Shown one piece after another: positions 37,867 through 48,551 of a stretch of DNA of 64,000 nucleotides. Below the pieces are notes generated by a model, which worked only from the letters and a program-made list of their open reading frames with translations, did no database searches and had not been told where the DNA came from. The DNA comes from Pelobates cultripes. Taxonomy: Eukaryota > Chordata > Amphibia > Anura > Pelobatidae. A program made the translations under genes and the position numbers. The stretch lies in NCBI GenBank assembly GCA_933207985.1, contig OW240918.1:113295927-113359926 (forward strand). Reading direction: 5' to 3'. Numbering within the stretch: the stretch's first letter is position 1; each line of letters begins with the position of its first letter.

Positions 37867-38580
37867 TTATTTCTGGCCATAAGACCCCTGGTCCTGACAT
37901 TGTTGCCCAGCGTTCCATCCTGTAAAAATATAATAAAGTCAGTAAACATATATAGCATATATAACAGTATCTTGCCATTTGTGCTTGGAAATCAGATTAC
38001 TTTATGCTACTTATGTTCTATACAAAGGTGCTATTTATTTAACAAATGTGATATTATTACGAGAAAAGCTCAATTTAAAAATAAAATGTGTAACTTCAAT
38101 AGATTAAATAATAAAATAGTGTTTGGAGAAATACTGCAAAATACACTGATCATTATTGGAGCTTGCAAATATTGAAATGTTTTCATTTAAACATTAGTTT
38201 ACCACTATATTTGTTCAATCTGTATTATTATTTGTAAGGACCCAAGGTGATGCTGAATCTAATATCTAGAAGTTCACTTTCGTATCAGCGTTAGCCTAGA
38301 ACCTACCACCTTGATGTCCACCTTGCTGCTGTTGACAAGGATCTTGGCAGGGATTGTTGCACTGGGATAGATTCTGAGGTCCATGGCTGCCATGCTGCCC
38401 ATGTTGTCCTTGTTGTCCATGTTGTCCTCCGTGATGACACTGTTGCCCTTGCTGGTATTGTTGGCTTTGATTGACATATCCTCCATGGAGGTTCTGCTGG
38501 CCGTTACCTCCATAAGGACCCTGCTGCCCTTGTTGGCATTGTTGGCTCTGTTGGCCATGACCTCCTTTAACTCCAGTCAT
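37867..38580 (-). CDS. Gene D: 108-aa Gly/Gln/His protein with Cys motifs
   Basis: Minus strand. Coding parts are 38580-38307 (91 codons plus one base) and 37919-37867. I chose the ATG at 38580 over the in-frame ATG at 38607 because the protein then begins MTGVKGG like gene E. The leader TTCTACACAAAAC also matches gene E. Exon 1 has SQQCQQGQQG near the start, short Gln/His/Gly repeats, and CNNPCQDPC near its end, a motif shared with gene B. The donor is GTAGGT in phase 1. Exon 2 is the 54-nt module GWNAGQQCQDQGSYGQK ending in TAA, followed by the donor GTAAAT. It forms a divergent pair with gene E, whose N-terminus is the closest match. No signal peptide; function unknown. Confidence 0.85.
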
Positions 38581-38664
38581 TATAGGATTTAGTTTTGTGT
38601 AGAACACGTCAGGAAGGAAAGAAGTCTAATGTTCTGTATGTCAACTCTATTCCAACAAGCTCAC

Positions 38665-38671
38665 TTTTATA
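38665..38671 (-). promoter_or_regulatory. TATA box of gene D
   Basis: TATAAAA on the minus strand, 91 bp before the ATG. Confidence 0.8.
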
Positions 38672-38717
38672 ACAAAGACAGAATTTGTGGAATTTAGAAG
38701 AAATGTTCTGTTGGCAA

Positions 38718-38820
38718 AATTCACTCTGATTCATCAACTGTTTGTTAATTCATATTATTATATTACTAATATGAATTACAGTTAATTAATATTATTATCC
38801 TAGTGGATCATTATATGAGC
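38718..38820 (-). promoter_or_regulatory. Gene D upstream motifs shared with paralogs
   Basis: On the minus strand, GTTGATGAATCAGAGTGAAT lies at 38737-38718, about 50 bp before the TATA box. GCTCATATAATGATCCA lies at 38820-38804. Both are nearly identical to motifs before genes B and C; the first is identical to the one before gene E. A local insertion of AT-rich sequence (about 38740-38800) separates them. Confidence 0.8.
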
Positions 38821-38991
38821 AACATGATATTATTTACACATCATAACACAATAATTATGAAAAAATACTTCATCAATATGTCCTGTATTTTCATTTCTTA
38901 CCTGCAATTAGATTATTAATCACCATAAAATGGCACATGACGGTATCCTCAAATATGATTGCCTAACTGGGAATGATTTATCAAAGTATTC

Positions 38992-39548
38992 TTAAAGGGA
39001 TACTATAGGCACCCAGGCAGGTTCATCTCATTCAAGTGGTCTAGGTACACTGTCCCTGAGCCCCTTAGCCCTGCAATGTCAAGCATTGCAGTTTTAAAGA
39101 AACAGTCTACCAGGTTGCGGGACATTTTAGTGTTAGGAATACATCTTTGTATTCCTAAAACAAAAGTGTTCTTTTCAGATATTCTAAAGCACATGTAAGA
39201 AAGTAAATGTAAAGAAAACAAACGTAAAGATCTTAATACATCTGTAGGTGAGAGCAGATCAAGAGGAAAACATTATGCAGCCAAAAGCCTACACAATTGC
39301 TTTATAATCGTTTAGCTTATATTCTCACATTATTTATTGTAATGCTTTTTGAGACTATATATATATATTCCAGTATATGTCTCAAATAAAGAATAATGAC
39401 CTAGTTAACAATGAATTTGCCATCTGGAAAACAATTGTATTTTTTCTCTCTAACTTTGTATTCAAAAAGTATACACTGATCAGCCACAACATTAAGCCTG
39501 CCTGCCTAATAACAGCTTTGTATTCCCAAGTCTATAGTGTTCCTTTAA
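38992..39548. mobile_element. T2-type MITE with TTAA ends
   Basis: The left end is TTAAAGGGATACTATAGG and the right end CTATAGTGTTCCTTTAA, inverted repeats with TTAA at both edges. It contains a separate repeat phrase, CACTGATCAGCCACAACATT, at 39474-39493, which suggests a nested fragment. It lies in the D-E divergent interval. Confidence 0.75.
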
Positions 39549-39689
39549 AATTGTACCCAGAGAAGAGATGTTTCTGCCCAAGGAGGTTTAAATTTGGATG
39601 TCCACATAGCAAGGGTAAGCCAAGAGATTTACTAAAAAGATTTATTAACTTATATGTAGTTCTCTAACAAAAGGGGTCGCCTTTGTGTC

Positions 39690-41350
39690 CTAATGTTACA
39701 GAAACAAATAGTGCTGGTCCACATCTACAGTATAATACAAGGCGCTCTCAGTCCTACTCAGGCCACAGGCATTGACTGCTTTCATCTAGGTTTGTACAAA
39801 GATTTGCCCACCTGTTTTAACCTCATATTTTTATTAAACTCCACTTTAAGAGACATCTTAACAGCACACTTTATAGTCCACCCAATAGTGGGTAAGGACA
39901 TGTGCTCAAGTTATAGGCCCATGTGTCTCCTGAACAAGAACATTTAGCTTTTTACCAAGCTTCTTGTATAGAAGATGAAACATCAAAATGCTCATATAGT
40001 CCCCCTGGATAAGTTAAGGGAAAAAAGCAAAGGATAACACTGAGATTATTTAAAGGGACACCATGATCACCAAAATAACGTTAGCTTAATGAAGCAGTTT
40101 CTGGTGTATGGATAATGCTCCTTCAGTCTCACTGCTCCATTATCTTCTATTTAGGGGATAAATCACTTTGTTAATGCAGCCCTAGTCACACCAACCTTCT
40201 TAAACACTTCCTGTAAAGTGAGGTACAATATTTACCCTTTTTTTATTGCAAATTCTGTTTAATTTAGAATTACTTATATCCTGCACTGTAAATAGCTTGC
40301 TTGACTTTGCAGGAGCTCCATGTATGTGATTAAAGTTCAACTTACAGAGCTGGAGATACAAACTTTTAAAGTAAGTTAACATCTGATGGGGTAAGGGGCA
40401 GAGCCAAACACCACCCTGGCCAATCAGTATCTCCTCATAGAAATGCATTGAATCAATGCATCACTAAGAGGAAAGTTCAGTGTCTCAATGCAGAGGATGA
40501 ATTCACTAAATGTCATTGTGCAGCACTGTCCCAGGAAGCACCTCTAGCAGCTATCTGAGGAGTGGCCAGTGAAGTTATCACTAGGCTGTAATGTAAACAC
40601 TGTATTTTCTCTGAAAAAAAATCAGTGTTTACTGCAAAAAGCCTGCAGAGACTGACTATACTCACCAGAACTACTACAATAAGCTGTAGTTGTTGTGGTG
40701 AGTATAGTCTCCTTTTAACTCCTAAATGTCAGAGAATTGAGCAGTGAGACTTCTGAGTCATGAGTAAAACAACAAACTGCTTTATTAAGCTAAAGTTATT
40801 TTTTGTAAATATAGTGTTCCTTTAATAGCATTGTGTCTGCCTTCAACGTCAACACACGCTAATACTATCCACATATTCTGAAACAGCGTTTGACTGACAT
40901 TGTTCTGGAGAGGATGGATGCCAGCCATAAGGTGACAATGCTTATCAGATCACTGCATGTATGCCTGACTTCTAGTGTTCATATTCAGTGTGTGGAGCAT
41001 GAAGTTGCAGTGTGTGGAGACACTATACTCTTCTTCATTGAGAGACCAGCCTTAACACTTCCAAGCCTTCATAATGAGTTTGACACCCATGGGTCCCGCT
41101 AGAATATTAAGCTAAATACTCATCAATCTGAAATACAAAACATGTCCGTCTGCTCGGCTCCAATCATCATTCCCATTTAAATGGTGCACGTTGCAGTTAA
41201 AATACTTAGGTGTTTAGGTCACTTCATTGTTGGATGACCTTTACCAAAGCAATTTCGTCCCATTGCTACAATCGGACTTGAGAGCCTGGCCATTCTCTCA
41301 CGTCTCTTACCTGAAATGTATTAATGTAATAAAGATGAAAATCCTTTAGA
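39690..41350 (+). pseudogene. L1/Tx1-clade ORF2 remnant split by a T2 MITE
   Basis: At 39690-40010 the plus frame reads KDMCSSYRPMCLLNKNI, the RT block with SSYRP, in L1/Tx1 style. At 40860-41350 it resumes with VCGDTILFFIERPALTLP, a decayed equivalent of the YADD catalytic block, then DDLYQSNFVPLLQSDL and SYLKCINVIKMKIL, the ORF2 region downstream of RT. Stops and frame changes are frequent. The 776-bp insertion between the parts is the T2 MITE at 40050-40825. Confidence 0.75.
40050..40825. mobile_element. T2-type MITE inserted in the L1/Tx1 remnant
   Basis: The left end is TTAAAGGGACACCATGATC and the right end TATAGTGTTCCTTTAA, with TTAA at both borders. Longer inverted arms pair AACGTTAGCTTAATGAAGCA with TGCTTTATTAAGCTAAAGTT. 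No transposase frame. Confidence 0.85.
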
Positions 41351-41389
41351 GTAGGCTGAGCAGTGGTTGAGTGACTTCACTAGAGGTTC

Positions 41390-41528
41390 CTTAGGCACAA
41401 ATGTAAGTGATGCCTCGATGCCTTTTCAGAAAAGGCAGTGTTTACAATTTCAGCCTGCAGGGACAGACTCTAAGTACCATAACTGCTACATAAAGCTGTA
41501 GTGCTTCTGGTGCTTAGTGTCCCTTTAA
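41390..41528. mobile_element. T2-type MITE right-end fragment
   Basis: Ends GGTGCTTAGTGTCCCTTTAA, like the right ends of the other T2 copies. The left end is not identifiable, so this is probably a truncated copy. Confidence 0.5.
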
Positions 41529-42293
41529 ATGATTCTATATCAAAATTGAATTTCCCAATCATTTAACATTTCGAGGGTAGAATACAGCAAGAGATGGAAA
41601 AGAAGAAGGGCATTTAGGGTCCTGACTGTTGTCCTTAATGGGGTTAATGACCATGAGTTTGGATTTAGATGTATGAGTGCATCTTTTATTTTAATTTTAC
41701 TTTTTCTTAATATATAGAGAATGTGGAACTAGAAGATGGCTTGTGTGGCCATGCTTAGCCATGAGTATAGAATTCTGTGATATAGTTTAAATACAACTTA
41801 TATAGGTAGGTGACAGATAAGCCTGGAGGTATTTGTGTTTTTTCCCATTTATTTAACTATATAACAAAATTAAATTGTTTAAAAAGAATGGCATTTCTTA
41901 CACATATAGTGGTCTGGCAAAAATCTATTACATGAACAAAATATTAGGAGAGCTATATGTCATTCACCATTCCATCATTCTCTAGATGACAGTTTCATTA
42001 TAAGTGGGACCAACCCATGTTTTCATCATGACTTCCTCAACTACAAAAGCATGAAGCTCGTCTAATTCTTGCTTTAAAATATTTAAGGCGTATATAGAAA
42101 ATCAATCATTATTAATAAGCTGGGTCATCACAATACTATGTACTGTCATGCAGCTTTATATTGTGATTCATGAATAAACTCTTTGATGGTAAGACGCTGT
42201 ATTGATGCACGATTTTTCATATTTATTATCTTGTAAAAATCAGTTTACATATACAGCAATCCATAACAGTAATAATATGAATCAATTTAAAAT

Positions 42294-42369
42294 GTTGATG
42301 AATCAGAGTGAATTTTGAATATTGTATCTACCATCCCAAAGCAATAAATTCTACCCCTGGAATATAAAA
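42294..42369 (+). promoter_or_regulatory. Gene E promoter
   Basis: GTTGATGAATCAGAGTGAAT at 42294-42313 and the TATA box TATAAAA at 42363-42369. The TATA box is 81 bp before the ATG. The 69-bp spacing from motif start to TATA is close to that in B, C and D. Confidence 0.8.
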
Positions 42370-42443
42370 GCAGGATCTCGGAGCAAACATACAGCATATT
42401 AGACTTCATACCTGAAGTAGTCTACACAAAACCATATCTTACC

Positions 42444-45400
42444 ATGACTGGAGTTAAAGGAGGTCAAGGCCAACAGAGCCAACAATGCCAACAAGGGCAA
42501 CAGGGTCACCACGGAGGTCAAGAACAACAGGGTCATCATGGGGGTCATGGCCAAGAGGGACAACAAGGTCATCATGGAGGTCAGGGCCAGCAGAGCCACC
42601 ATGGAGGACAAGGCAGTCAAAGCCAACAAGGACAACAAGGTCATCATGGCCAAAGTGGACAACAGGGTCATCATGGAGGTCATGGCCAAAGTGGACAACA
42701 GGGTCATCATGGAGGTCATGGCCAAGAGGGTCACCATGGTCAAGGTAAGGACTGAGTTCATGCATAAAATATAGGTTCTATAGTAGGATGAAAAAAACAA
42801 ACATCATAGTGTACTATCTTAAGTGAATACTAAAAGTGGTGTTAAAAGTAACACTCACAACAAAAAAGTTGATTGAAGGCACATCAATAATAAGGTTGAT
42901 TAGCAATCTTCCCCATGTATAAGAGCATATAGGAGAGAAGAAAATAAGATGATAAGTGCAGGCTGTTATTGACCTGGTGAAGCACTAAATGATAACACAC
43001 TTACAAGATTGCAGAGGTTTATAGGCATATCATATCACAGGTTGCCAAGGAGTTCAGATGAAGTCCGCCAGAACATTCAAATGTAAATAAGCAAGAAATC
43101 CTTGTAGCTTAAAAAATGTATTAAATAACACAAATAAAACAGAAAATAAAAACAAAATACTCTCCTACATAAAGTCCCAACCCTACGCATTTCGTCTGAC
43201 TATTCAGACTTCCTCAGGGGTAAAATGAAGATTGGTCTCCTGTGTAGAATCTCTTTGCCGCCCGGCTCGGTATTTAAATCCATTAAGCTCCTCCTCCGGA
43301 TGCCATCAGCTCATCCGTATAGGGGGAATACAGCTGACGCTTATTTTCTTCAGTGTGTATTCCAAGCCTAGTTTCTGACCGCATTAGCGGTCATGTGAGC
43401 GTTCCACTGAGTCTATCTGCGTTCCAAAGGGAGACCGGAAGGTGAACGCTTGTGTTTCAACAAAAGAGCGTTCCAAATTGGGTACTAAGCTTGTCAACTC
43501 AAAAGGATCACAAAGTGTCCATCGTGCCATACATAGATAAAAAATAAAGAAAGATAGAAAGAACATGTATCATGATCTTAATTGCCATAAAGTATACACT
43601 TAGTTACAAATAATTGAATAAAATAAAAAAAATTAAAAAATTAAAAAATATATATATATATGAAAAAAATAATAATAATGATGATGAAAAACATATAATT
43701 AAATTAAAAACGAATAAAGCGTATAGATTCTTCCAAGTAATTCTATACATATTCTTATCAATAACAGTAAAAGAAAAATACAAACCTAATCATACAAATA
43801 ATAAAAAGCAACAAAAAAACATTAAGAAGTGAATAAATAATCTTCTCAAAATAGTTTAATATCTATATACATAACAGGATTTGTAATAAGTGAGTTCAAG
43901 CTGATAGAAGTGAACTTCCAGAGACAGGATTCAGCATTTCTTTGTATTTTAATGAGCAAACAATACAGAGTGTGCAGATATATTTTTAAATAAGTAAAAT
44001 AATGTTTTAATGAGAACATATCAATAACATCAAGACAAACAATTGTGTGTATATATATGTGTGTTTTTATCTAACTCCAATAACTTATTTAGTTAGTTTA
44101 AGCAACATAATCACTACATGTCATTGTATGGATTATAGTGCTCTTAGGTCTAACACAGGCTTGTGGGAATTGTTAATTTTGAATGTTCCACTTCCATGTT
44201 ATTGTAGACCTTTAAAAATGAAATGCGACTACCTCACCCAACTGGCAGCATTGGGCATAACCCAAAGTGCACATTTAAAGCAACACACAACGGAAAAAAA
44301 AAAAAGAATAGGATGTGCAATGAAATACTCATATTCAAGAAGCTAATCTCTGCCAAAATATTGAAAAATATTCTCTCAGAAAACTCATTCATACTGCTTT
44401 CCAAGTATATGCATACAATTTATTATTATTATTTTATTATTTTTAAAAAATAAGGTTGTGACGTTACCCATGACCACAAGGTGGCCTTCCTGGTCAAAAC
44501 TAACAAATAAATCTAATTTGTAATCAACTTATACAATATTAGGTAACAACCTCTGATAAGCCATTAGAGGATAGAAATGAGATCTAAGTTTAATTTACAC
44601 GCATAGATACAAAATTATTATTTATAAAGTTGTACTGAGGGTGCTGAGAAGCTTAACTCTCACCTATAAGACATGAGAGGATTGTAGAGTTAATTCAATA
44701 GACAGTAGAAAAAGCAGAAGACATAATATTAATGCTCTGTCTGTAATGCTAAGGATAGCTCAAATACGAATACTGCCTAGACCAGTGTTGTCCATCCCAG
44801 TCCTCATGGACCACCAACAGTCCAGGTTTTGTCAGTATCTCCATTGGAATAAAATAGGGAAATACATTAATCCTGGACTGTTTGTGGTCCATGAGGACTA
44901 GGTTGGAGAACACTGGCCTAGACAACGCTAAAGGTCTTAGATAATCTTTCAAACTCTGTCTAAATGAAAGCAGTGTCACCACCTCTCCATATCTAGTTAC
45001 GCACCTTGATCTCCCAGTCTCTGTAGGTCTACATACCATCTTTGTCTAGCATAGTCTCATCTTGCAACTGAATGATAAAAACACCCCTCTGGGCTGCTGG
45101 GAGTTGTTTTTTCTTCATTTTACTTGAGGATAGCACTTCTTTCTTTATGACACATTTGTTTCTCTTTGTTATCTTTGTAATTTGGCACCTGGACATCCCT
45201 ATGCTAGAAATATATATAGTCCTGTATATTTTTGAGTGAGTAATTTCACAACCTGCTTTCGTTATTTTTTTTTTCTTCTTCCACAATTAATATCAATTCC
45301 ATTCCTATTTTGCTGCCATTCGTGGTCTGAGCCTTTCAGCTGACACCTAGCTGATATCAGAATGTCAGGACAACTGCTAACATTTACTGACTTTATTACA

Positions 45401-45463
45401 TTTTTTACAGGCTCAAATGCTGGACACCATTGTCAGGGTCAAGGGTCTCATGGCGACAAATAA
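42444..45463 (+). CDS. Gene E: 117-aa Gly/Gln/His protein
   Basis: Coding parts are 42444-42744 (100 codons plus one base) and 45411-45463. The ATG follows the leader TCTACACAAAACC shared with gene D. The protein begins MTGVKGGQGQQSQQCQQGQQ, then short GQQGHHGGHG repeats without the Ser-rich 12-mers of B and C. Exon 1 ends at the donor GTAAGG in phase 1. Exon 2, after acceptor TTTTTTACAG, is the 54-nt module GSNAGHHCQGQGSHGDK and TAA, then donor GTAAAT at 45465. Intron 1 (2.7 kb) carries a hAT MITE and other repeats. A third, untranslated exon follows. No signal peptide or membrane segment. Function is unknown; the many His-His pairs could bind metal, which is inference. Confidence 0.85.
42840..43600. 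repeat. Dispersed repeat in gene E intron 1
   Basis: A block more complex than the surrounding AT-rich intron, with CTACGCATTTCGTCTGACTA next to a CAGACTTCCTCAGGGG phrase at about 43181-43220. It looks like part of an amphibian dispersed element, but no ends were found. Confidence 0.4.
43601..44782. other. AT-rich part of gene E intron 1
   Basis: A-rich low-complexity sequence (43610-43840) with a short TA run near 43648-43662. No gene recognised. Confidence 0.6.
44783..44915. mobile_element. hAT MITE with exact 8-bp duplication in gene E intron 1
   Basis: It begins CAGTGTTGTCCATCCCAGTC and ends TTGGAGAACACTG. The arms pair over about 45 bp (CAGTCCTCATGGACCAC with GTGGTCCATGAGGACTA). It is flanked by GCCTAGAC at 44775-44782 and 44916-44923, an exact 8-bp target duplication. 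Confidence 0.95.
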
Positions 45464-45464
45464 G

Positions 45465-47072
45465 GTAAATGGTTTCTCGCTGATTATGGCACTTAAGATT
45501 ATAAAGAGTTGTAACATAGATTATTGGTGGGTACAACTGTGCAATTAGGGCAATGCACAAACTATCTTACAATGTACACATATTAACAAAAAAGATCATT
45601 AAAAATAGTGTACAAGACAACGCTAGATTAGATGAGTCTGACAAATTGAAGGCTGTTTCAATGGACCTTCATACACTGATAGCAAGCGTGCGTTTAATAT
45701 ATAGAAAAATCATTATTTATACTCTATACTAAAAAAATAATTAGTAAAGGTGCAAATTAATAGATAGATCTAAACGAATTACAAACACAAAGTGTTTGCC
45801 CATACAGAACCATCAACTCAATGGCTGAACAGTGACAATCTAAGAAGGATCAGCTGTGGACAAATTAGAAGGTTAATAAACTAAAGGATATAATATAATC
45901 GATAAGGTCTGCCATACTAGAGAATACATTTTTCTATTGTATATTTTTTTCCGACATTTATTTCTTAAATCCAATGCAAGCAATGCATTTTAACAATGGC
46001 TGTTTTCTGATAAAATAAAATGACGAGCTAATCAGAAACGAAATGAGAAGTACAGATAGAATTTGAATTAGATAAGAAGAGACGTCAACGTCATGGCTAT
46101 AGATTTATTGCACTAACAAAGGTAGAAAATAAGTGAGTTTCCTAAATGTAAAAATCAAAGGTCAATTTCTCTATATGACGTCTTTTATATAAACTTAATT
46201 AAATGTGAATTTTTATTGTCTGTAAAACGTATAAGCTTAAGACCTTATGACAGTGCTGTGTTATCAGGGATTTAAATCCTACCTTTTACTAGTTTATACA
46301 TCCATTTACAAGGGTTGGTAACACCAAAGTTGCATAACCAAAAAACTGCAAGATTGCTTATGAGTAGTGGGAAAATTGGCACCTACGTAAGAGAGGAAAA
46401 ATGTTAAACTAGGAAAAAAAATATTCACCTATGTGTACCATATAATTTTCATTTAGTCTTATTCTGCTCATTGTTCAGCCTCTTGAACTGCATTACTTTT
46501 ATAAAAATGCTAATTAAATAGGCGTCTCACAGTAGCATGTTTGAATATCTCTATTCTTTCAAAGCACTGCCTATGAAACTTACATTTGTATTTATACCCC
46601 CTTGAAAAGTTTATATTCAAAAGCGAGTTGCTAAAATATTTTACTAAAAGCAGTAGGCTTGATCAATACTATTATACTAACTCGAGTGGTAAATAATATA
46701 AATCAAAAGCTATATCCGCCAATGACGTGACATTTTGTGATCTCCTGTGTGTCATTCTGACATTGCATATATGCACTCATATCGAGGTTAATGCTTCATG
46801 CAATATATGAATTATTCTAGGCTTCAGTGAGTTTCAGCTTTGGCACTTAAAAGTAGAATATTTCTACCTGTACTGGGATGATGCAGACATTTATATCCTT
46901 ATCATGATACGTTGATATCACAATTTTATTGAATTATACACAGGATTGTTCTTACATATTGTTCCTATTTCAATTTTTCTATAATTTGTAAAAACAGTTG
47001 ATAACTTGAAAAAAGTGAATCATTTTACAGGCCTTCTATGTATTAATAAATAGTCTCTCTTTCTTTTTACAG
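45465..47072 (+). other. Gene E second intron
   Basis: AT-rich, no transposon recognised and no further module exon seen. It runs from donor GTAAAT to acceptor TTCTTTTTACAG. Confidence 0.6.
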
Positions 47073-47190
47073 ATTTAACTGAAAATGTGAACTGAAAATT
47101 TAACACAAATTTTACAATCGATTCAATAGCAGACAAATCATTTTATTTCAAGGAATAACATCATACAAATAAATTCTTACTGCACATTCA
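47073..47190 (+). other. Gene E terminal 3' UTR exon and polyA signal
   Basis: Aligns with the terminal exons of B and C. In the old coding frame it reads LTENVN then TGA, parallel to LTETVK in gene B, but it lies after the gene E stop codon. AATAAA is at 47168-47173. Confidence 0.7.
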
Positions 47191-47564
47191 AGTTGTCATT
47201 GTTTTCTTTCATTGTTTTTTTATCAGTGCAACTATCAAAATATTCATTATGTTTTAGATTGTATAGCCAAATTGATGTAAGAAGAAGGAATTCTAGAGGT
47301 GCCACAGATATGGCTTTAACTGAAACCAAATTTAAAAACATATTTCTGTAAATACCAGTAAAAATAGTTAAGTAGTTTTTCTCTAATAAAAGACCTGATA
47401 AGGGTGCCATTGTGAATCTATATATAAATCTATCAATTTGTATTAATTAAACCAAGAATGGTTAGGTAATGTCTAAGAAATTGCAAATTTAGGCCAGACA
47501 TAGTTGAGTTGAAGAATTTGTCAACACATCTGTTTTCCATGCATGAATAAAGACATGTTTAAAC

Positions 47565-47751
47565 ATGCCTCCCAACTGTCCTGCTTTCAGAGTGACAGCC
47601 TGATTTTAGGGTGGTGTCCCTCCACCCCACTTTAGTTCCCTGGGGACAGGATATTAGGCTGTTTGAATGTCAACAGGGCTAGGAGGACAGGGCATAAGGG
47701 GGGTAGTGACACAACAGGGCTAGATATTAGATTAGGCAGATAGGATGACAA
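47565..47751. mobile_element. DNA-element end running into the gap
   Basis: CATGCCTCCCAACTGTCCTG followed by a GC-richer stretch looks like the head of a dispersed DNA element. It is cut by the assembly gap, so it cannot be classified. Confidence 0.35.
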
Positions 47752-47851
47752 NNNNNNNNNNNNNNNNNNNNNNNNNNNNNNNNNNNNNNNNNNNNNNNNN
47801 NNNNNNNNNNNNNNNNNNNNNNNNNNNNNNNNNNNNNNNNNNNNNNNNNNN
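47752..47851. other. Assembly gap of 100 N
   Basis: Exactly 100 N, a placeholder length; the true gap size is unknown. Confidence 0.99.
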
Positions 47852-48420
47852 TTTGGCTCCCGTTAAATTCTGTTCCTGCTTACCCTCAACATAGAGTCTC
47901 ATCTCATGTGTGGGGCAAACGGCTATATCTATCCTAGGGATTGCTATATCACTATATTCCCCAGGAATTATAATCACTAGCGCTTATAAGAGCTGTTCCT
48001 GCTACGCTCTCTGGGAGTAGGAGAGGTCTGCCCACTGAAAGCTGGATCCTGGTCTTGGGTCCAGGGTGGGTGAAGGACGGCGAGACCCTGGCGCAGTTGC
48101 ATTGCTGGAAGCGGGGTCTGCAGTGCTTATGGTGTCTGGTGGAGTGCTGGAATTTCTTGGTGAGCACTAGGAGCATCAATTGGCGGAGGCACTCAGTTGG
48201 AGTGCCAGGCGGTCCGTCACAACAAGCATTTAGATCGTTAGAAAGATTACACTGCAAGTTATCCTCTGCTGCTGCCGACCCTGGACTCATACTGAAGATC
48301 AGAGGGAGCACCTCAGTGTGAGGTCTGAGGTGGAACGCACTGTGACACGTACACAGTCCTCACCAGCGACCAAGACACAGGACAGATTCCTGCTCCCATC
48401 CAACATGCTCATCCAACATG
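47852..48420. mobile_element. LTR-like repeat fragment
   Basis: The segment GGGATTGCTATATCACTATA near 47937 and the following AAGAGCTGTTCC resemble 51085-51135 (GGGATTGCTATACCCACTAT). Both may come from related LTRs. No frame or clear ends; the left side is lost in the gap. Confidence 0.4.
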
Positions 48421-48551
48421 GTCTGAACTACAGGTTACTTTGCTAATTTTATCAATAGTACATTGGCAGTACTACTGCCTTTTTAATTCTCTATTTTTTG
48501 CATATTTTTACTCTTTTGGAATAAAGTATTATTTCTCAAGCGCATATATAT

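Noticed and set aside
42454..42800. Frames opposite and overlapping gene E exon 1
   Set aside because: Repeat shadows; no conserved start, leader or exon structure.
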